Made by a program: the position numbers and the translations under genes. From Rhodoferax sp. (lineage in GTDB: Bacteria; Pseudomonadota; Gammaproteobacteria; Burkholderiales; Burkholderiaceae_C), in assembly GCA_025351745.1 (NCBI GenBank), contig JANXVI010000278.1:1-32788 (forward strand): DNA of 32,788 nucleotides. Direction: 5' to 3'. Below are positions 8,398-17,602 of this stretch, in pieces (within the stretch, counting starts at the first letter, position 1; the number at the start of each line of letters is the position of its first letter). The notes beneath the pieces were generated by a model, which ran no database searches, was not told the origin of the DNA, and saw nothing but the letters and a program-made list of their open reading frames with translations.

Positions 8398-10494
8398 ATG
8401 GAAGGCATCACGGCGCAAGCACTTTCTCAGGTGCAAGTCTTGCGTGCGCTATGTGCGGAATACGCCCATGGCGCGCGCCGCGATGCCTTTTTGGCCCGGC
8501 TGGATTCTGACACCAGTGCATTGTTTGAAGGCCAGATCCGCCTCACACTTGTTCTGTTGGACCCGTCGGTTGCAAACAGTTACCTTAATCTTTTTTGCCA
8601 TGGCGATAGCGATATTTCGGGTGACACAGCCGGCGCGTTGACCATTTTTGGTCCCGAAATCTTGGTTGAAAACCCCGGTCGAACGAGTGCGTCAACCGTC
8701 CATCGACGGCAGCTTTCAGCCGAGTGTCAAGGGCAGGGCATTCGCGCACTCAATTTGGTAACCCATCCCGCGCACGTCTTTGGCTCGCCGGTGCTGCTGG
8801 GGCATCTGATGTATTCCACCGACCTGGTGGTGGTTTGCGGTGAAGCAGCGATGGACGACGCACCCCTGCGTGAAGGGCTTAAGTACCTGGCAGAGGTTTG
8901 TGACCACTTGCTGTATTGGCCAAGCCAATCGAACAATGAATCGCCCGATGGCAGTCTCGAGGCCTTGTTTCGACATGGGCATGCGATGCAGGGACAGTAC
9001 TCCGCCGATCGTTTTTTCAAGGAGGCGTGGGAGCCCTTAAACATTGCACAGCGCCAACAAATGCTGACATCAGCAACGATGGCGCGGCTTGGTCAGACTG
9101 CGGATTTGCTGCTGAAGGACATCCAAACGGAAGTGGGGGCTTTGAAGTTTCGCAATAGCGAGTTGACCCGTTTGCGCAAGGGTGAAGACGCGGGTGGGGG
9201 AGATCTCAAGGAGCAAACTGAAGCGATCAAGGCAATGCTGGATCTATGGTCCACGGCCCGCAAAGACGAAATTAACCGTGGGAATGAGGACGGCGTTTTG
9301 CCGTTTGACTCACGACTTTTGGCCAACAAGCTGGGCATTGGCGACCTGATGCACCGGCAGGATGAGTCTGCGGCGGAAATCAAGTACCCCATTCTGAAAG
9401 CCAAAATATTCCAGTCAGCCGTAAGCCATCGCTATACCCTGATCCCCGATTCAACGGCGATCGATGGCATCCGCTCCAGAATGGTCAACGCGCTGGATGT
9501 GCAGGTGCGCAAAGACGTCGAATTGTTGAATCAGCAGACTGGTGAACTGCTGGACCGAATGCGACGCAGCATCGAACTGTTTCCTGCGTTCGGTGACGCC
9601 ATCAAGAGCGTTCGCCTGCCGGTGTTGCAACGATCTCATTTTGATCGGGCGCTGGCGGGGATCACGCTGGAATCGGAAATTGAAGATAACTACATGCACG
9701 AAGGTATTTTCAAACGGTTGGCTGCTGGGCGCATGTTTGCCAGCATGGCATTTTCTTTCGTGACGATGGCGGCCGGCGTTTTCGTATTGTTTGGTGACCC
9801 GTCAATTAAACGTGGACTGATGAAGTTCAGTGGCGTGATCGTGATTGTGATGGTGCTCTACTTCATTTTTTCTTTGTTGATCAAGGCCGAGGAAGAGCGG
9901 AAAGTCCTTGAAGAGAAGTTGGAGCGTATCCGGGAGCAAGTGCACCAGGCGTTGGTTAGACCGCTGGGCAAAGTCGAGCAGACCATTGTCAAGACCTATT
10001 TGTCTTTTGTGGACGAGGTGAAGCAAGCGTTGACAGCATCATTGGAGACCACGGTGCGCCGCAATAGCCTGTCGCGGGCCCGTGTTGCCGAGTTTCGCAA
10101 GACTGAGGACGACCACGTCAAGTCGTTTCTGCAGCGTCGCCAACAGGCAGGCTCTGCGTTGGCCCAAAAGATTCCGCAATTTATCGCCGGTCTGGAAAGG
10201 ATGCGGCAAAGCGGTGAGCGTGCGCCTGCTCCATCCGTTGCGAGCACTGGCGTTGTTTTGCGTCCGGCGCCAGGCGCACCGACTGTACTGCCTAAGCTCA
10301 CCAGTCCTACTGCAGCCATTGCTGCTGGCGCTAGAGATGCATCGGAGGCGCCATTCCCGTCCCCAGTGAGCGAACCTGCGCGCCCATCCGCTATGGAGAG
10401 ATTTGCCAGCCTGGCAAAGGCCAGGCAACAAAAACCGGGCATGGATTTGGGCAAGGAGCCATCCCGACCCGAAGACTCTGGAGGTAAAGCATGA
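8398..10494 (+). CDS. Predicted membrane protein with two TM helices flanked by long coiled coils; dynamin-like layout, no recognisable P-loop
   Basis: The ORF track starts at 8215, but the ATG at 8398 has a good Shine-Dalgarno (ttaggggGacagacgATG) and avoids overlapping the divergent gene. TM pair ASMAFSFVTMAAGVFVLFG...FSGVIVIVMVLYFIFSLLI, flanked by charged helical segments. Confidence 0.75.
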   Translation: MEGITAQALSQVQVLRALCAEYAHGARRDAFLARLDSDTSALFEGQIRLTLVLLDPSVANSYLNLFCHGDSDISGDTAGALTIFGPEILVENPGRTSASTVHRRQLSAECQGQGIRALNLVTHPAHVFGSPVLLGHLMYSTDLVVVCGEAAMDDAPLREGLKYLAEVCDHLLYWPSQSNNESPDGSLEALFRHGHAMQGQYSADRFFKEAWEPLNIAQRQQMLTSATMARLGQTADLLLKDIQTEVGALKFRNSELTRLRKGEDAGGGDLKEQTEAIKAMLDLWSTARKDEINRGNEDGVLPFDSRLLANKLGIGDLMHRQDESAAEIKYPILKAKIFQSAVSHRYTLIPDSTAIDGIRSRMVNALDVQVRKDVELLNQQTGELLDRMRRSIELFPAFGDAIKSVRLPVLQRSHFDRALAGITLESEIEDNYMHEGIFKRLAAGRMFASMAFSFVTMAAGVFVLFGDPSIKRGLMKFSGVIVIVMVLYFIFSLLIKAEEERKVLEEKLERIREQVHQALVRPLGKVEQTIVKTYLSFVDEVKQALTASLETTVRRNSLSRARVAEFRKTEDDHVKSFLQRRQQAGSALAQKIPQFIAGLERMRQSGERAPAPSVASTGVVLRPAPGAPTVLPKLTSPTAAIAAGARDASEAPFPSPVSEPARPSAMERFASLAKARQQKPGMDLGKEPSRPEDSGGKA

Positions 10495-12008
10495 TTTCGC
10501 CCGATAGCAAGGCGCCTTCAGTCGGTAGTGTTCTGGCCATTCATATGGGGGACCTGTATGTGCGCTCGTCGTTTCTCGACCCGACAAACGCACCGACCAC
10601 CATTGAAGACGAGAGTGAATCCCAGCGATTTTTGACGCCCAGCATAGCCACGTTGGACGGGGGGGGGGGCTTGCTCGGCTATCCGGCGTTGCTGGCGTCC
10701 GCTAATGTACGGGCCGGTACAACGCGTTGGCGCTATCGCCGCAGCGGACTTACCAATCACAGCGCGGCATTGTCAGATTCCAAAGGCCGTGGTCTAACGT
10801 CTGGGGCATTTGCGGCTTTGGTCACCCGGCGTCTATGCACGGATGCCGTGGGTTGGACTGCAAGCCAACCCGAGCCGGTGCTCATCGTACCGAGCGAAAT
10901 GAGTGGCTACGAGAGGCTGGCCTTGGCAACGCTGGCCAGCGAATCTGCCGAGCGACCCGTGGGCACTTTAGACGAAGACCAGTCATTGATGTTTGGTCTT
11001 GGTATAGCGCCCAGTGAGGCACCAGTGTTGGTCATCAGCGTAGATGACGATTCGGCCAGACTTCGTCTGCTAAAGCGCGTGGATGGCGAGATGAGAGCGA
11101 TGTTCGTACAGGTGTTGCCAGCGCAAGGTTTACTGGCCTTGCGTCAGGCTTGGCTGGATCGATGGAACCGTGAGGTCAACCAGCTAATACCGGGTAGTGA
11201 GGCGTTTGGGGATGGTGAATCATTTGAATTTGAGATGGTTTGGCAAGACATTTGGCAGTGTCTGGAAATCGATCCTCGACTGAAACCGCGAATGCCGACG
11301 TGGTCTGCAGTGCGCAATTCGACCCTTGTGCCGCTAACGATCTCGCGCCAGTCGCTGCAAGCCGATCTGGACACGTTTTGGCTCAGCATTGGGCAAGCTG
11401 CAGTAGGTTTGTTGACGCAAGCCACATGCGCTCCTTCCAAACTTTCGTCGTTGGTTGTGGTCGCGCCGACCGCAATCGGGCGTGTCTTATGTCCTGTAAT
11501 AGCTGAAAACTTGGGTTTTCCCCAATCGCTTTGCCGCACGGTTACTGCCAATATCTATGCGCAAGGGGGTGCGCGCCTGTTCGCTGCGGCCAAGGAAAAG
11601 GCATTCAATCAGATAACCAAGGCTCCGCATCGATTGGGAGCGTTTGGAATGGCAAAAGACGAGGCTGGACTGACGCTTAAGCCATTGATCGAGGCTGGAG
11701 CCCCATTGCCCGCGAGCGCTAATTTTTCTATCATGGCGAATCGGGATGTTCAAAAGCGTTTGTCGATTCGGCTCGCACGGGAAGTTGCCGGTGGGCCCCC
11801 TGAAGTCTGTCAACAAACAGAATTTGGCCCGTTGCACGGCCAAGGAATGCAAAAAATAAAAATAAACGTAGCCTGGACGCAGGACGGTCGGGTGGCAATG
11901 ACAGCGTTGGACGCGGAGTCGGGAGATCCTTTACCAGTTCTGGATTCTCATGAAATGGCGGCCTCTGGGCCAAAGTTGAGCGGCTTGCATATTCGCCAGC
12001 TTGACTAG
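10491..12008 (+). CDS. Divergent Hsp70/actin-fold protein (probable pseudo-ATPase)
   Basis: ATGA overlap with the upstream gene. LAIHMGDLYVRSSFLD, PVLIVPSEMSGYERLALATLASESAERPVGTLDEDQSLMFGLG, VLVISVDDDSARLRLL and LSSLVVVAPTAIGRVLCPVIAENLG fall where the Hsp70 nucleotide-binding motifs are expected, in degenerate form. Confidence 0.6.
   Translation: MISPDSKAPSVGSVLAIHMGDLYVRSSFLDPTNAPTTIEDESESQRFLTPSIATLDGGGGLLGYPALLASANVRAGTTRWRYRRSGLTNHSAALSDSKGRGLTSGAFAALVTRRLCTDAVGWTASQPEPVLIVPSEMSGYERLALATLASESAERPVGTLDEDQSLMFGLGIAPSEAPVLVISVDDDSARLRLLKRVDGEMRAMFVQVLPAQGLLALRQAWLDRWNREVNQLIPGSEAFGDGESFEFEMVWQDIWQCLEIDPRLKPRMPTWSAVRNSTLVPLTISRQSLQADLDTFWLSIGQAAVGLLTQATCAPSKLSSLVVVAPTAIGRVLCPVIAENLGFPQSLCRTVTANIYAQGGARLFAAAKEKAFNQITKAPHRLGAFGMAKDEAGLTLKPLIEAGAPLPASANFSIMANRDVQKRLSIRLAREVAGGPPEVCQQTEFGPLHGQGMQKIKINVAWTQDGRVAMTALDAESGDPLPVLDSHEMAASGPKLSGLHIRQLD
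10659..10669 (+). repeat. 11-nt poly-G homopolymer inside the coding sequence (LDGGGGLLG)
   Basis: Direct read: ttggac-GGGGGGGGGGG-cttgctcgg. Confidence 0.9.
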
Positions 12009-12034
12009 TGCCCAGTTGGGTGTCATTGGGCACT
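12007..12034 (+). other. Perfect 8-bp stem-loop directly after the Hsp70-like ORF
   Basis: AGTGCCCA - gttgggtgtcat - TGGGCACT. Confidence 0.6.
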
Positions 12035-12044
12035 GCGTGGTGCG

Positions 12045-12074
12045 GGTCGTTGTAGGAATACGACCTTCTTTTTT
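12045..12074 (+). terminator. Rho-independent terminator (or attenuator) between the Hsp70-like gene and the coiled-coil genes
   Basis: GGTCGT - tgtaggaat - ACGACC followed by TTCTTTTTT. Confidence 0.7.
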
Positions 12075-12116
12075 AGAACGAGAGAGTTACAGGCATTCAA
12101 TACAAGGAGAAAACCT

Positions 12117-12956
12117 ATGGCACAGATGGGCGTCCAGTTGACTGAACTTGCTACGCAAATGAAGGCAACGATCCATGATCAATTTGTACCCACGCTTGAA
12201 GAGCTCAAACACAAGTTTGACAGCGAAATGCACAAGATGTCGAGTTGGGCGGATGACATTCGAAATGCCATTGACGAAGTGCGTGACACTCTTCCCGATC
12301 ATGTGCACAAAATGATTGAAGCCCTTCACCACCATCAGGAGGAGGTCAAAAAGGTGGTTCAGGCGTGTCTATCCCATGGCCAGGAATACCAGGACGAAGT
12401 TCACGAGGCCGAGGTGTCAATCCATTCCTTGCAAGAAACGACCCATGGCCATGGCGTGGAATTGCACACAGATCTTGGGGGCAACCAGGAGATCGGCCAT
12501 CACATGCAGGAAGAGGTCAGCCACCATCTGACGGACTGGATGGGTGCTATCGACCATACGCTGGGACAGGCGGACGAGCATATTGGCCAGGTCGAGCAAA
12601 GCTTTATGCACCTCGGTAGTGAAATGGCACATGGTGTTGCGGACGTAGTCGGTCAGATAGGCCATGCCTCGCATTTCGTCACAGATCAGGTATCTAAGTC
12701 GCTTGAGGATTTCGGCAGCCACCTGGGCCAGATGTCTGGCGAGCGCCATGATCATCTTGTCAGTCATGTCGGTGAGTCGGTCGGTGGATCGGTTGGAGGC
12801 GTCATCTCTGTGGTCGGTGAATTTGTACAGGCAGGCGAGGAAATGGGTGACATGTTTCATGGCAGCCTGGGTGACGTGCTCGGATCAGTGGAGCAGGTTA
12901 CCAATGTGATCCACGAAATCAGGCCTGTCATCGACTTGGCTGAAGCTCTGCTCTAA
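12117..12956 (+). CDS. His-rich coiled-coil protein 1 of 4
   Basis: 279 aa, no signal peptide, long amphipathic helices, about 30 His by hand count; strong SD (caaggagaaaacctATG); C-terminal Gly/Val-rich segment VGESVGGSVGGVISVVGEFV. Confidence 0.85.
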   Translation: MAQMGVQLTELATQMKATIHDQFVPTLEELKHKFDSEMHKMSSWADDIRNAIDEVRDTLPDHVHKMIEALHHHQEEVKKVVQACLSHGQEYQDEVHEAEVSIHSLQETTHGHGVELHTDLGGNQEIGHHMQEEVSHHLTDWMGAIDHTLGQADEHIGQVEQSFMHLGSEMAHGVADVVGQIGHASHFVTDQVSKSLEDFGSHLGQMSGERHDHLVSHVGESVGGSVGGVISVVGEFVQAGEEMGDMFHGSLGDVLGSVEQVTNVIHEIRPVIDLAEALL

Positions 12957-12981
12957 ACCATCGCAGCAAAGAGGACTCATT

Positions 12982-13926
12982 ATGGCTACGACCAAAGACT
13001 TGCAAGAAATTCAGGCGCAAATAGAAGAACGCATCGGCGTTCTGCGTGAAAGTTTCGGTGTACTGGAGGGCGACTTTGCCAAACTGCGGGAAGCCGATCA
13101 TGCTTTTGACATCGAACTTGACCAAGACTGCGATAACCACCTGCGAAACCCGGCAAAAGAAGGCTCTGAGCGCCTGACTCATCTGAATCACGATGCAACG
13201 CTGCAGTTCGAGACGCACCTGCAGACGGATATTGGTCATCTCGGTGAGGAGTTTCACGAAGCCAAGCTGGCCTTGGCCTCTCACCTGGAACACCATCGAC
13301 ATGGCTACCATGCATTGCATCACGGCATGACTGAATTCACGCACGAAATTGGCCAAGTTGACAGTGATATGGGGCATGCGAAAGATGAGTTCATCGGCCA
13401 AGTCAGTCATATGGCCAGTGAATTGAGTCAGCTCGGTGAAAAGGTATTCAGCACCGGCAGTGATCTTTCGCACAGTGTTCAAGACACCCAAACCCAGATC
13501 ATTGACAAGGCTGCCGCAGGATTTAAGGACCTTCTCGGCGGCCACATAGACACGCTGCTGCCTGGGCACTTTGAACACACCTTGTCGAACCTGACCCACG
13601 CGGTGAGTGATCTGGGTGAACAATGCAACACGATAGGAACATCGTTTCAAAGCGAACTGGAGACGCTTCTCCATCACGTGGGTGATTTTGCGACGCAAGA
13701 AGTTCACAACAAGGTGCAGGAAAAGTTTCAAAAGCTCATCCATGAAGCGGTAGCGCACCTGGCCGAGCAAATTACCGAGTCCATCGCAACCACTGCGGCC
13801 GGCGCTGCGATAACGGGGGCCATGTCTCCCATACTGCCTGAGCTCGCCGTGCTAAAGGCCGCCACGGAGCTTATCAAGGATGCAATCGCTGCATTCAAGG
13901 CCCTGGAAGACCTGTTCGGCTTATAG
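12982..13926 (+). CDS. His-rich coiled-coil protein 2 of 4
   Basis: 314 aa; same composition and helical pattern as its neighbours; SD agaggactcattATG; Ala/Ile-rich C-terminus SIATTAAGAAITGAMSPILPELAVLKAATELIKDAIAAF. Confidence 0.85.
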   Translation: MATTKDLQEIQAQIEERIGVLRESFGVLEGDFAKLREADHAFDIELDQDCDNHLRNPAKEGSERLTHLNHDATLQFETHLQTDIGHLGEEFHEAKLALASHLEHHRHGYHALHHGMTEFTHEIGQVDSDMGHAKDEFIGQVSHMASELSQLGEKVFSTGSDLSHSVQDTQTQIIDKAAAGFKDLLGGHIDTLLPGHFEHTLSNLTHAVSDLGEQCNTIGTSFQSELETLLHHVGDFATQEVHNKVQEKFQKLIHEAVAHLAEQITESIATTAAGAAITGAMSPILPELAVLKAATELIKDAIAAFKALEDLFGL

Positions 13927-13969
13927 CCTCCCATTCTTCAATCGACCCCATCACTTGCAGAGGCCCATC

Positions 13970-14938
13970 ATGGCAACACACTTTCAGCCCCATTCCGATA
14001 CCCAGGCAGAGCACGATGCCCTGGAAGCCATCGTCCAGGAGTCCCACAGTTTGTTGGCTCGCATGGACGAGGTGAAACAGCGATTTGACACCGTAGGCCA
14101 TCGCATAGAGCGCTTGAACGAGGGTATCGAACAATCAAAGAGTATGCTGACCGATGCGGCAAAGCATGTTGAACATGCGGTACACCATACGGCGAGCAAT
14201 CTGAACCATCTTGCGCACGACTGCGATACCAAGTACCACGAAATGTTCGGAATGATTGGGTCCTGGTGCAATGAGATTAAGGGCACTAAAGACCATTTTG
14301 ATCAAAGCGCGAAGCAAGCCCTGTCGGCGGTTGACCACTCCCACACGGTCTCCCAGCAAATGCTGGATCGGGTCAAACATGTAGCGGCTGCGTTTGTAGA
14401 ACATTCAAAGGAGAGGGTTCATAAGTTGCACGACCATGTCTCCAATTTGAGCAAGCAATTCGAGGCAGAGGCGCATCCTGCCATGACCGGTTTCGACGAA
14501 TTTCTCCAGCATATGCGAGAGCAATCGGAAACTTTTGCCAACAATACCCATGGTCATGTTGAAAAACTGCACCACCAGACCGACGAATTTGTGCATGCTG
14601 AGTTGATCAATCCGATCAGTGCGCACACTACACAAGCGGCCGAGTTCTTGGCCAGTGTCGGGCATGCAGACATCGCCGGCGCAGTCACCCATCTGATGTC
14701 GCAAGGGCGCGAAGTGGTCGAGGACCAGATTAAATCGGTGATTGGCGATCTAACCGACGCTGTGGGCCGCGAAATAGACAGTGTGAGCGATGCTATCCAT
14801 AAGTCAGGTGGAGAGAATCAACTGGTACGGGAGGCCTTAAAGCCTGTTTTCGATGTCATTGACGGACTGATTGCGCCCATCGAAGACACCATTGGAAACG
14901 TCAGAAGCGTAGCCTCGGCGGTCGGTTTTGACGTATAA
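13970..14938 (+). CDS. His-rich coiled-coil protein 3 of 4
   Basis: Start moved from 13880 to the ATG at 13970 (gcagaggcccatcATGGCA), removing overlap with the preceding gene and restoring the ATGGC start shared by all four; helical, His-rich. Confidence 0.82.
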   Translation: MATHFQPHSDTQAEHDALEAIVQESHSLLARMDEVKQRFDTVGHRIERLNEGIEQSKSMLTDAAKHVEHAVHHTASNLNHLAHDCDTKYHEMFGMIGSWCNEIKGTKDHFDQSAKQALSAVDHSHTVSQQMLDRVKHVAAAFVEHSKERVHKLHDHVSNLSKQFEAEAHPAMTGFDEFLQHMREQSETFANNTHGHVEKLHHQTDEFVHAELINPISAHTTQAAEFLASVGHADIAGAVTHLMSQGREVVEDQIKSVIGDLTDAVGREIDSVSDAIHKSGGENQLVREALKPVFDVIDGLIAPIEDTIGNVRSVASAVGFDV

Positions 14939-14973
14939 AACGCCACCCAAAAAAATTGTCAAGGAGTTAAAAA

Positions 14974-15888
14974 ATGGCTTCAATCAGCGCGCACGTTCAG
15001 GCACAACTTCATGCCGCCAAAGCTGCAATCGATCAAGCGTATCAGCAGGTGCAAGACCTGGATGGAATGATGGACAGTCTCGACCACGAGTTTGATACGT
15101 TTACGTCGCATTTACTTAGTGAAACCCAGCAGCATTTGAAGCTGCTCAACGGTTTGACGTCGCAGTGTCACGTTCTGGACAGTGAATTGACGCAGGTGTT
15201 CACCGAGCTCTCTAGCGCCATGCACACTGCTGAGGGGCAATTGGGTGGTGAAGTGGCCGAGTTGGAAAAAGAGGGTGGCAATTTGCTGCGCTGGAACGAC
15301 GGTTTTATTCACATGCTCGAAGAATCCGATCACACCGTTGAGCAGGTCGTTCAGGATGTTGGTCATGTGGCAGATGAGGTCAGCCATAAAGTCGGGGAGG
15401 CAGCCCACCACATCATTGAGATCGGCGAACAAACTGCCAACAAGTTTGGTAACGAGCTGGTTCACCATGTCAAAGGCTTGCACGACAAGGTGGATCAGAT
15501 TTACCATGGGTTTGAACAAGAGGCCACTAACCGTCTGCATGACTTGGAACACGAGGTTAGTAACTACAGCACGCATCTGGTTGAGCAAGCACAGCACTTC
15601 GCCGAGCATGCCCAGCATGCTGGCCATGAGGCAAAAGAAAAGCTCATGAGCAGTGTCCACGAATTGGAGAACGGTGTCGTAGGCCATTTGACGGACCTCA
15701 GTCACAACGTCCAGCATTTTCACGACAGTTTTATGAAGATGGCCGAGTTTGTGACCAACCTAACTACGGAAGGAATCGAAGTGGTCGGCGAACTGGGTCA
15801 CGCAATGGATGCCACCAACGTTGGTTTGAATGGGGTTGCTAAAACTGTGTCCAATGTCAAGGAGATACTGGATGAGATATCCCTCTAG
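14974..15888 (+). CDS. His-rich coiled-coil protein 4 of 4
   Basis: 304 aa, about 30 His by hand count; SD caaggagttaaaaaATG; same helical pattern (VVQDVGHVADEVSHKVGEAAHHIIEIGEQ). Confidence 0.85.
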   Translation: MASISAHVQAQLHAAKAAIDQAYQQVQDLDGMMDSLDHEFDTFTSHLLSETQQHLKLLNGLTSQCHVLDSELTQVFTELSSAMHTAEGQLGGEVAELEKEGGNLLRWNDGFIHMLEESDHTVEQVVQDVGHVADEVSHKVGEAAHHIIEIGEQTANKFGNELVHHVKGLHDKVDQIYHGFEQEATNRLHDLEHEVSNYSTHLVEQAQHFAEHAQHAGHEAKEKLMSSVHELENGVVGHLTDLSHNVQHFHDSFMKMAEFVTNLTTEGIEVVGELGHAMDATNVGLNGVAKTVSNVKEILDEISL

Positions 15889-15920
15889 AGTGGTTACGGT
15901 TGATTCAATAAGGAAATGCA

Positions 15921-17600
15921 ATGACTCACGTTAAGACCCCTTGGGTTCAACCCGCGTTGTCCTTCCTGGTCGCGATGGGGCTACTGGGTTGCGCTGCGAA
16001 CAACATGGGCGACGTGCAGGGCAAAGTTGCTGCGGAGACTATCAATGGTTTGTCGGGGCCTGCGACCCCGCCCATGCGGACCATCACCAATTTTGATGAT
16101 GCACTGGTTTGCATGGACATGCTATTTATTGACAACGGAATCCGGGACGTCGTGGTGCTGACCGAAGACTTGGTCGACAACACCAAGAAGGTCAATGCGG
16201 GCACACGAGACATGATGATCTCGTCCGTTTCGGACATGACACGTCGCAGCCGTGCGATTCGGCTCATTACCTTTGGTAGCGATGTAAAGAACCTGCAAGA
16301 TTGGTTAAAAAACTCGGGTGGCAATCAGAATGTTTACAACTTTCAGCCGGACTACAACATTCGCGGATCGCTGACCCAGATGGACGAAGGCCTGGCCTCG
16401 GGGCAGGCGGGCCTGGGTGTGCAACTTGGACCCCTCAGCGGTGGCGCTCAATCGACAGCCAATATGGCGACGATTGGTCTGGACCTGAGCATCATGAGCA
16501 CCAAGACCATGGAGCTATTGCCGGGCGTGACTTCCAGGAATTCGGTATTGCTTCAGCGTTCGGGTGATAGTAAGAACTTTGGAGCAAATTTTTCCGGGGG
16601 GCAATCGCAAGGCCAGCAACAGGGCGGCATGCAAGCGACCATGGACAACAAAACCTTTGGTATCAACTACAACTTTAGTGTGAGCCGGGCCGAGGGTGTT
16701 GGCGGGGGAGTTCGCAATCTGGTGGAGCTGGCGACCATAGAACTTTTTGGAAAATTGCTGCGTATACCGTATTGGCAATGCCTTGGCGTTAGCGCCACAC
16801 ATCCCATGGTAAAGCGCGAGATTGGTGACTGGTATTACAACCTTTTGTCTGAAGGAAAACTGGTTGTCTATATGCAAAATCAGTTGCGAATCATGGGCAG
16901 GTACAACGGACCAGCAAATGGGCAAATCAATAAGGAATTCAGAGATGCACTCAAAGACATTGCAGCCCTCAATAAGAGCCCAGCACCACAGACCGTAGAT
17001 GAGCAGACTTTCGCCTATGTCGTGAACTTGCCAAACAAAAATGTGAAGGGCAGTGCGAAACAACTAGCCAACTTGTCAGACGGCGAACTGAGAAAGCGGT
17101 TTGAGGGCAAGAAGAAGGCGGGGTCTTCGAACTCTGAGGTCAAGACCCGTTCGATGGGAGACACCCGGTATGCAGCGTTGCAACCCATTGCGGTGGACTT
17201 CGTTCTGGATACGAAGCACAAGCCGTTTCGAAATGGTGATCCGCTCAGCGTGTCGGTGAAAACCAATCGGGATGCCTATCTGTACTGTTACGTTACTTCT
17301 CAAAAGGACGGCTCCACCATGCGGATCTTTCCCAATCCAAGGGCCTCAGACGCGTTGGTCAACGCCAACGCGACGACCGTGGTACCCGGCAACAGTGGTT
17401 TATCGATCAAGGTTGGACCAACCTCAGAGTCCGTCGCATGCTTTGCCTCTGACAATGATCCGGCATTGACGGCAGGTGTACAGCGGGTGGGCAATGGTTT
17501 TGAGATGCAGCGCCGGGATTTGGAGGACATCCGAACCGCCATTGGCGGAACTGCAGATGCCAGCTTCGGAGAAGCGCGGTTTGTTATCAACAGGAAGTAA
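15921..17600 (+). CDS. Lipoprotein with C-terminal DUF4384-like domain; N-terminal part possibly CsgG-like
   Basis: Lipobox LLGC; C-terminal KPFRNGDPLSVSVKTNRDAYLYCYVTSQKDGSTMRIFPNP resembles DUF4384; SD aaggaaatgcaATG. Confidence 0.65.
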   Translation: MTHVKTPWVQPALSFLVAMGLLGCAANNMGDVQGKVAAETINGLSGPATPPMRTITNFDDALVCMDMLFIDNGIRDVVVLTEDLVDNTKKVNAGTRDMMISSVSDMTRRSRAIRLITFGSDVKNLQDWLKNSGGNQNVYNFQPDYNIRGSLTQMDEGLASGQAGLGVQLGPLSGGAQSTANMATIGLDLSIMSTKTMELLPGVTSRNSVLLQRSGDSKNFGANFSGGQSQGQQQGGMQATMDNKTFGINYNFSVSRAEGVGGGVRNLVELATIELFGKLLRIPYWQCLGVSATHPMVKREIGDWYYNLLSEGKLVVYMQNQLRIMGRYNGPANGQINKEFRDALKDIAALNKSPAPQTVDEQTFAYVVNLPNKNVKGSAKQLANLSDGELRKRFEGKKKAGSSNSEVKTRSMGDTRYAALQPIAVDFVLDTKHKPFRNGDPLSVSVKTNRDAYLYCYVTSQKDGSTMRIFPNPRASDALVNANATTVVPGNSGLSIKVGPTSESVACFASDNDPALTAGVQRVGNGFEMQRRDLEDIRTAIGGTADASFGEARFVINRK

Positions 17601-17602
17601 AT

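Noticed and set aside
12928-13770. 280 aa minus-strand ORF (also 12417-12860 and 15112-15723) antisense to the coiled-coil genes
   Set aside because: Met-rich translations arise because sense CAT (His) reads as ATG on the opposite strand; sense ORFs have SDs, operon spacing and coherent helical sequence.
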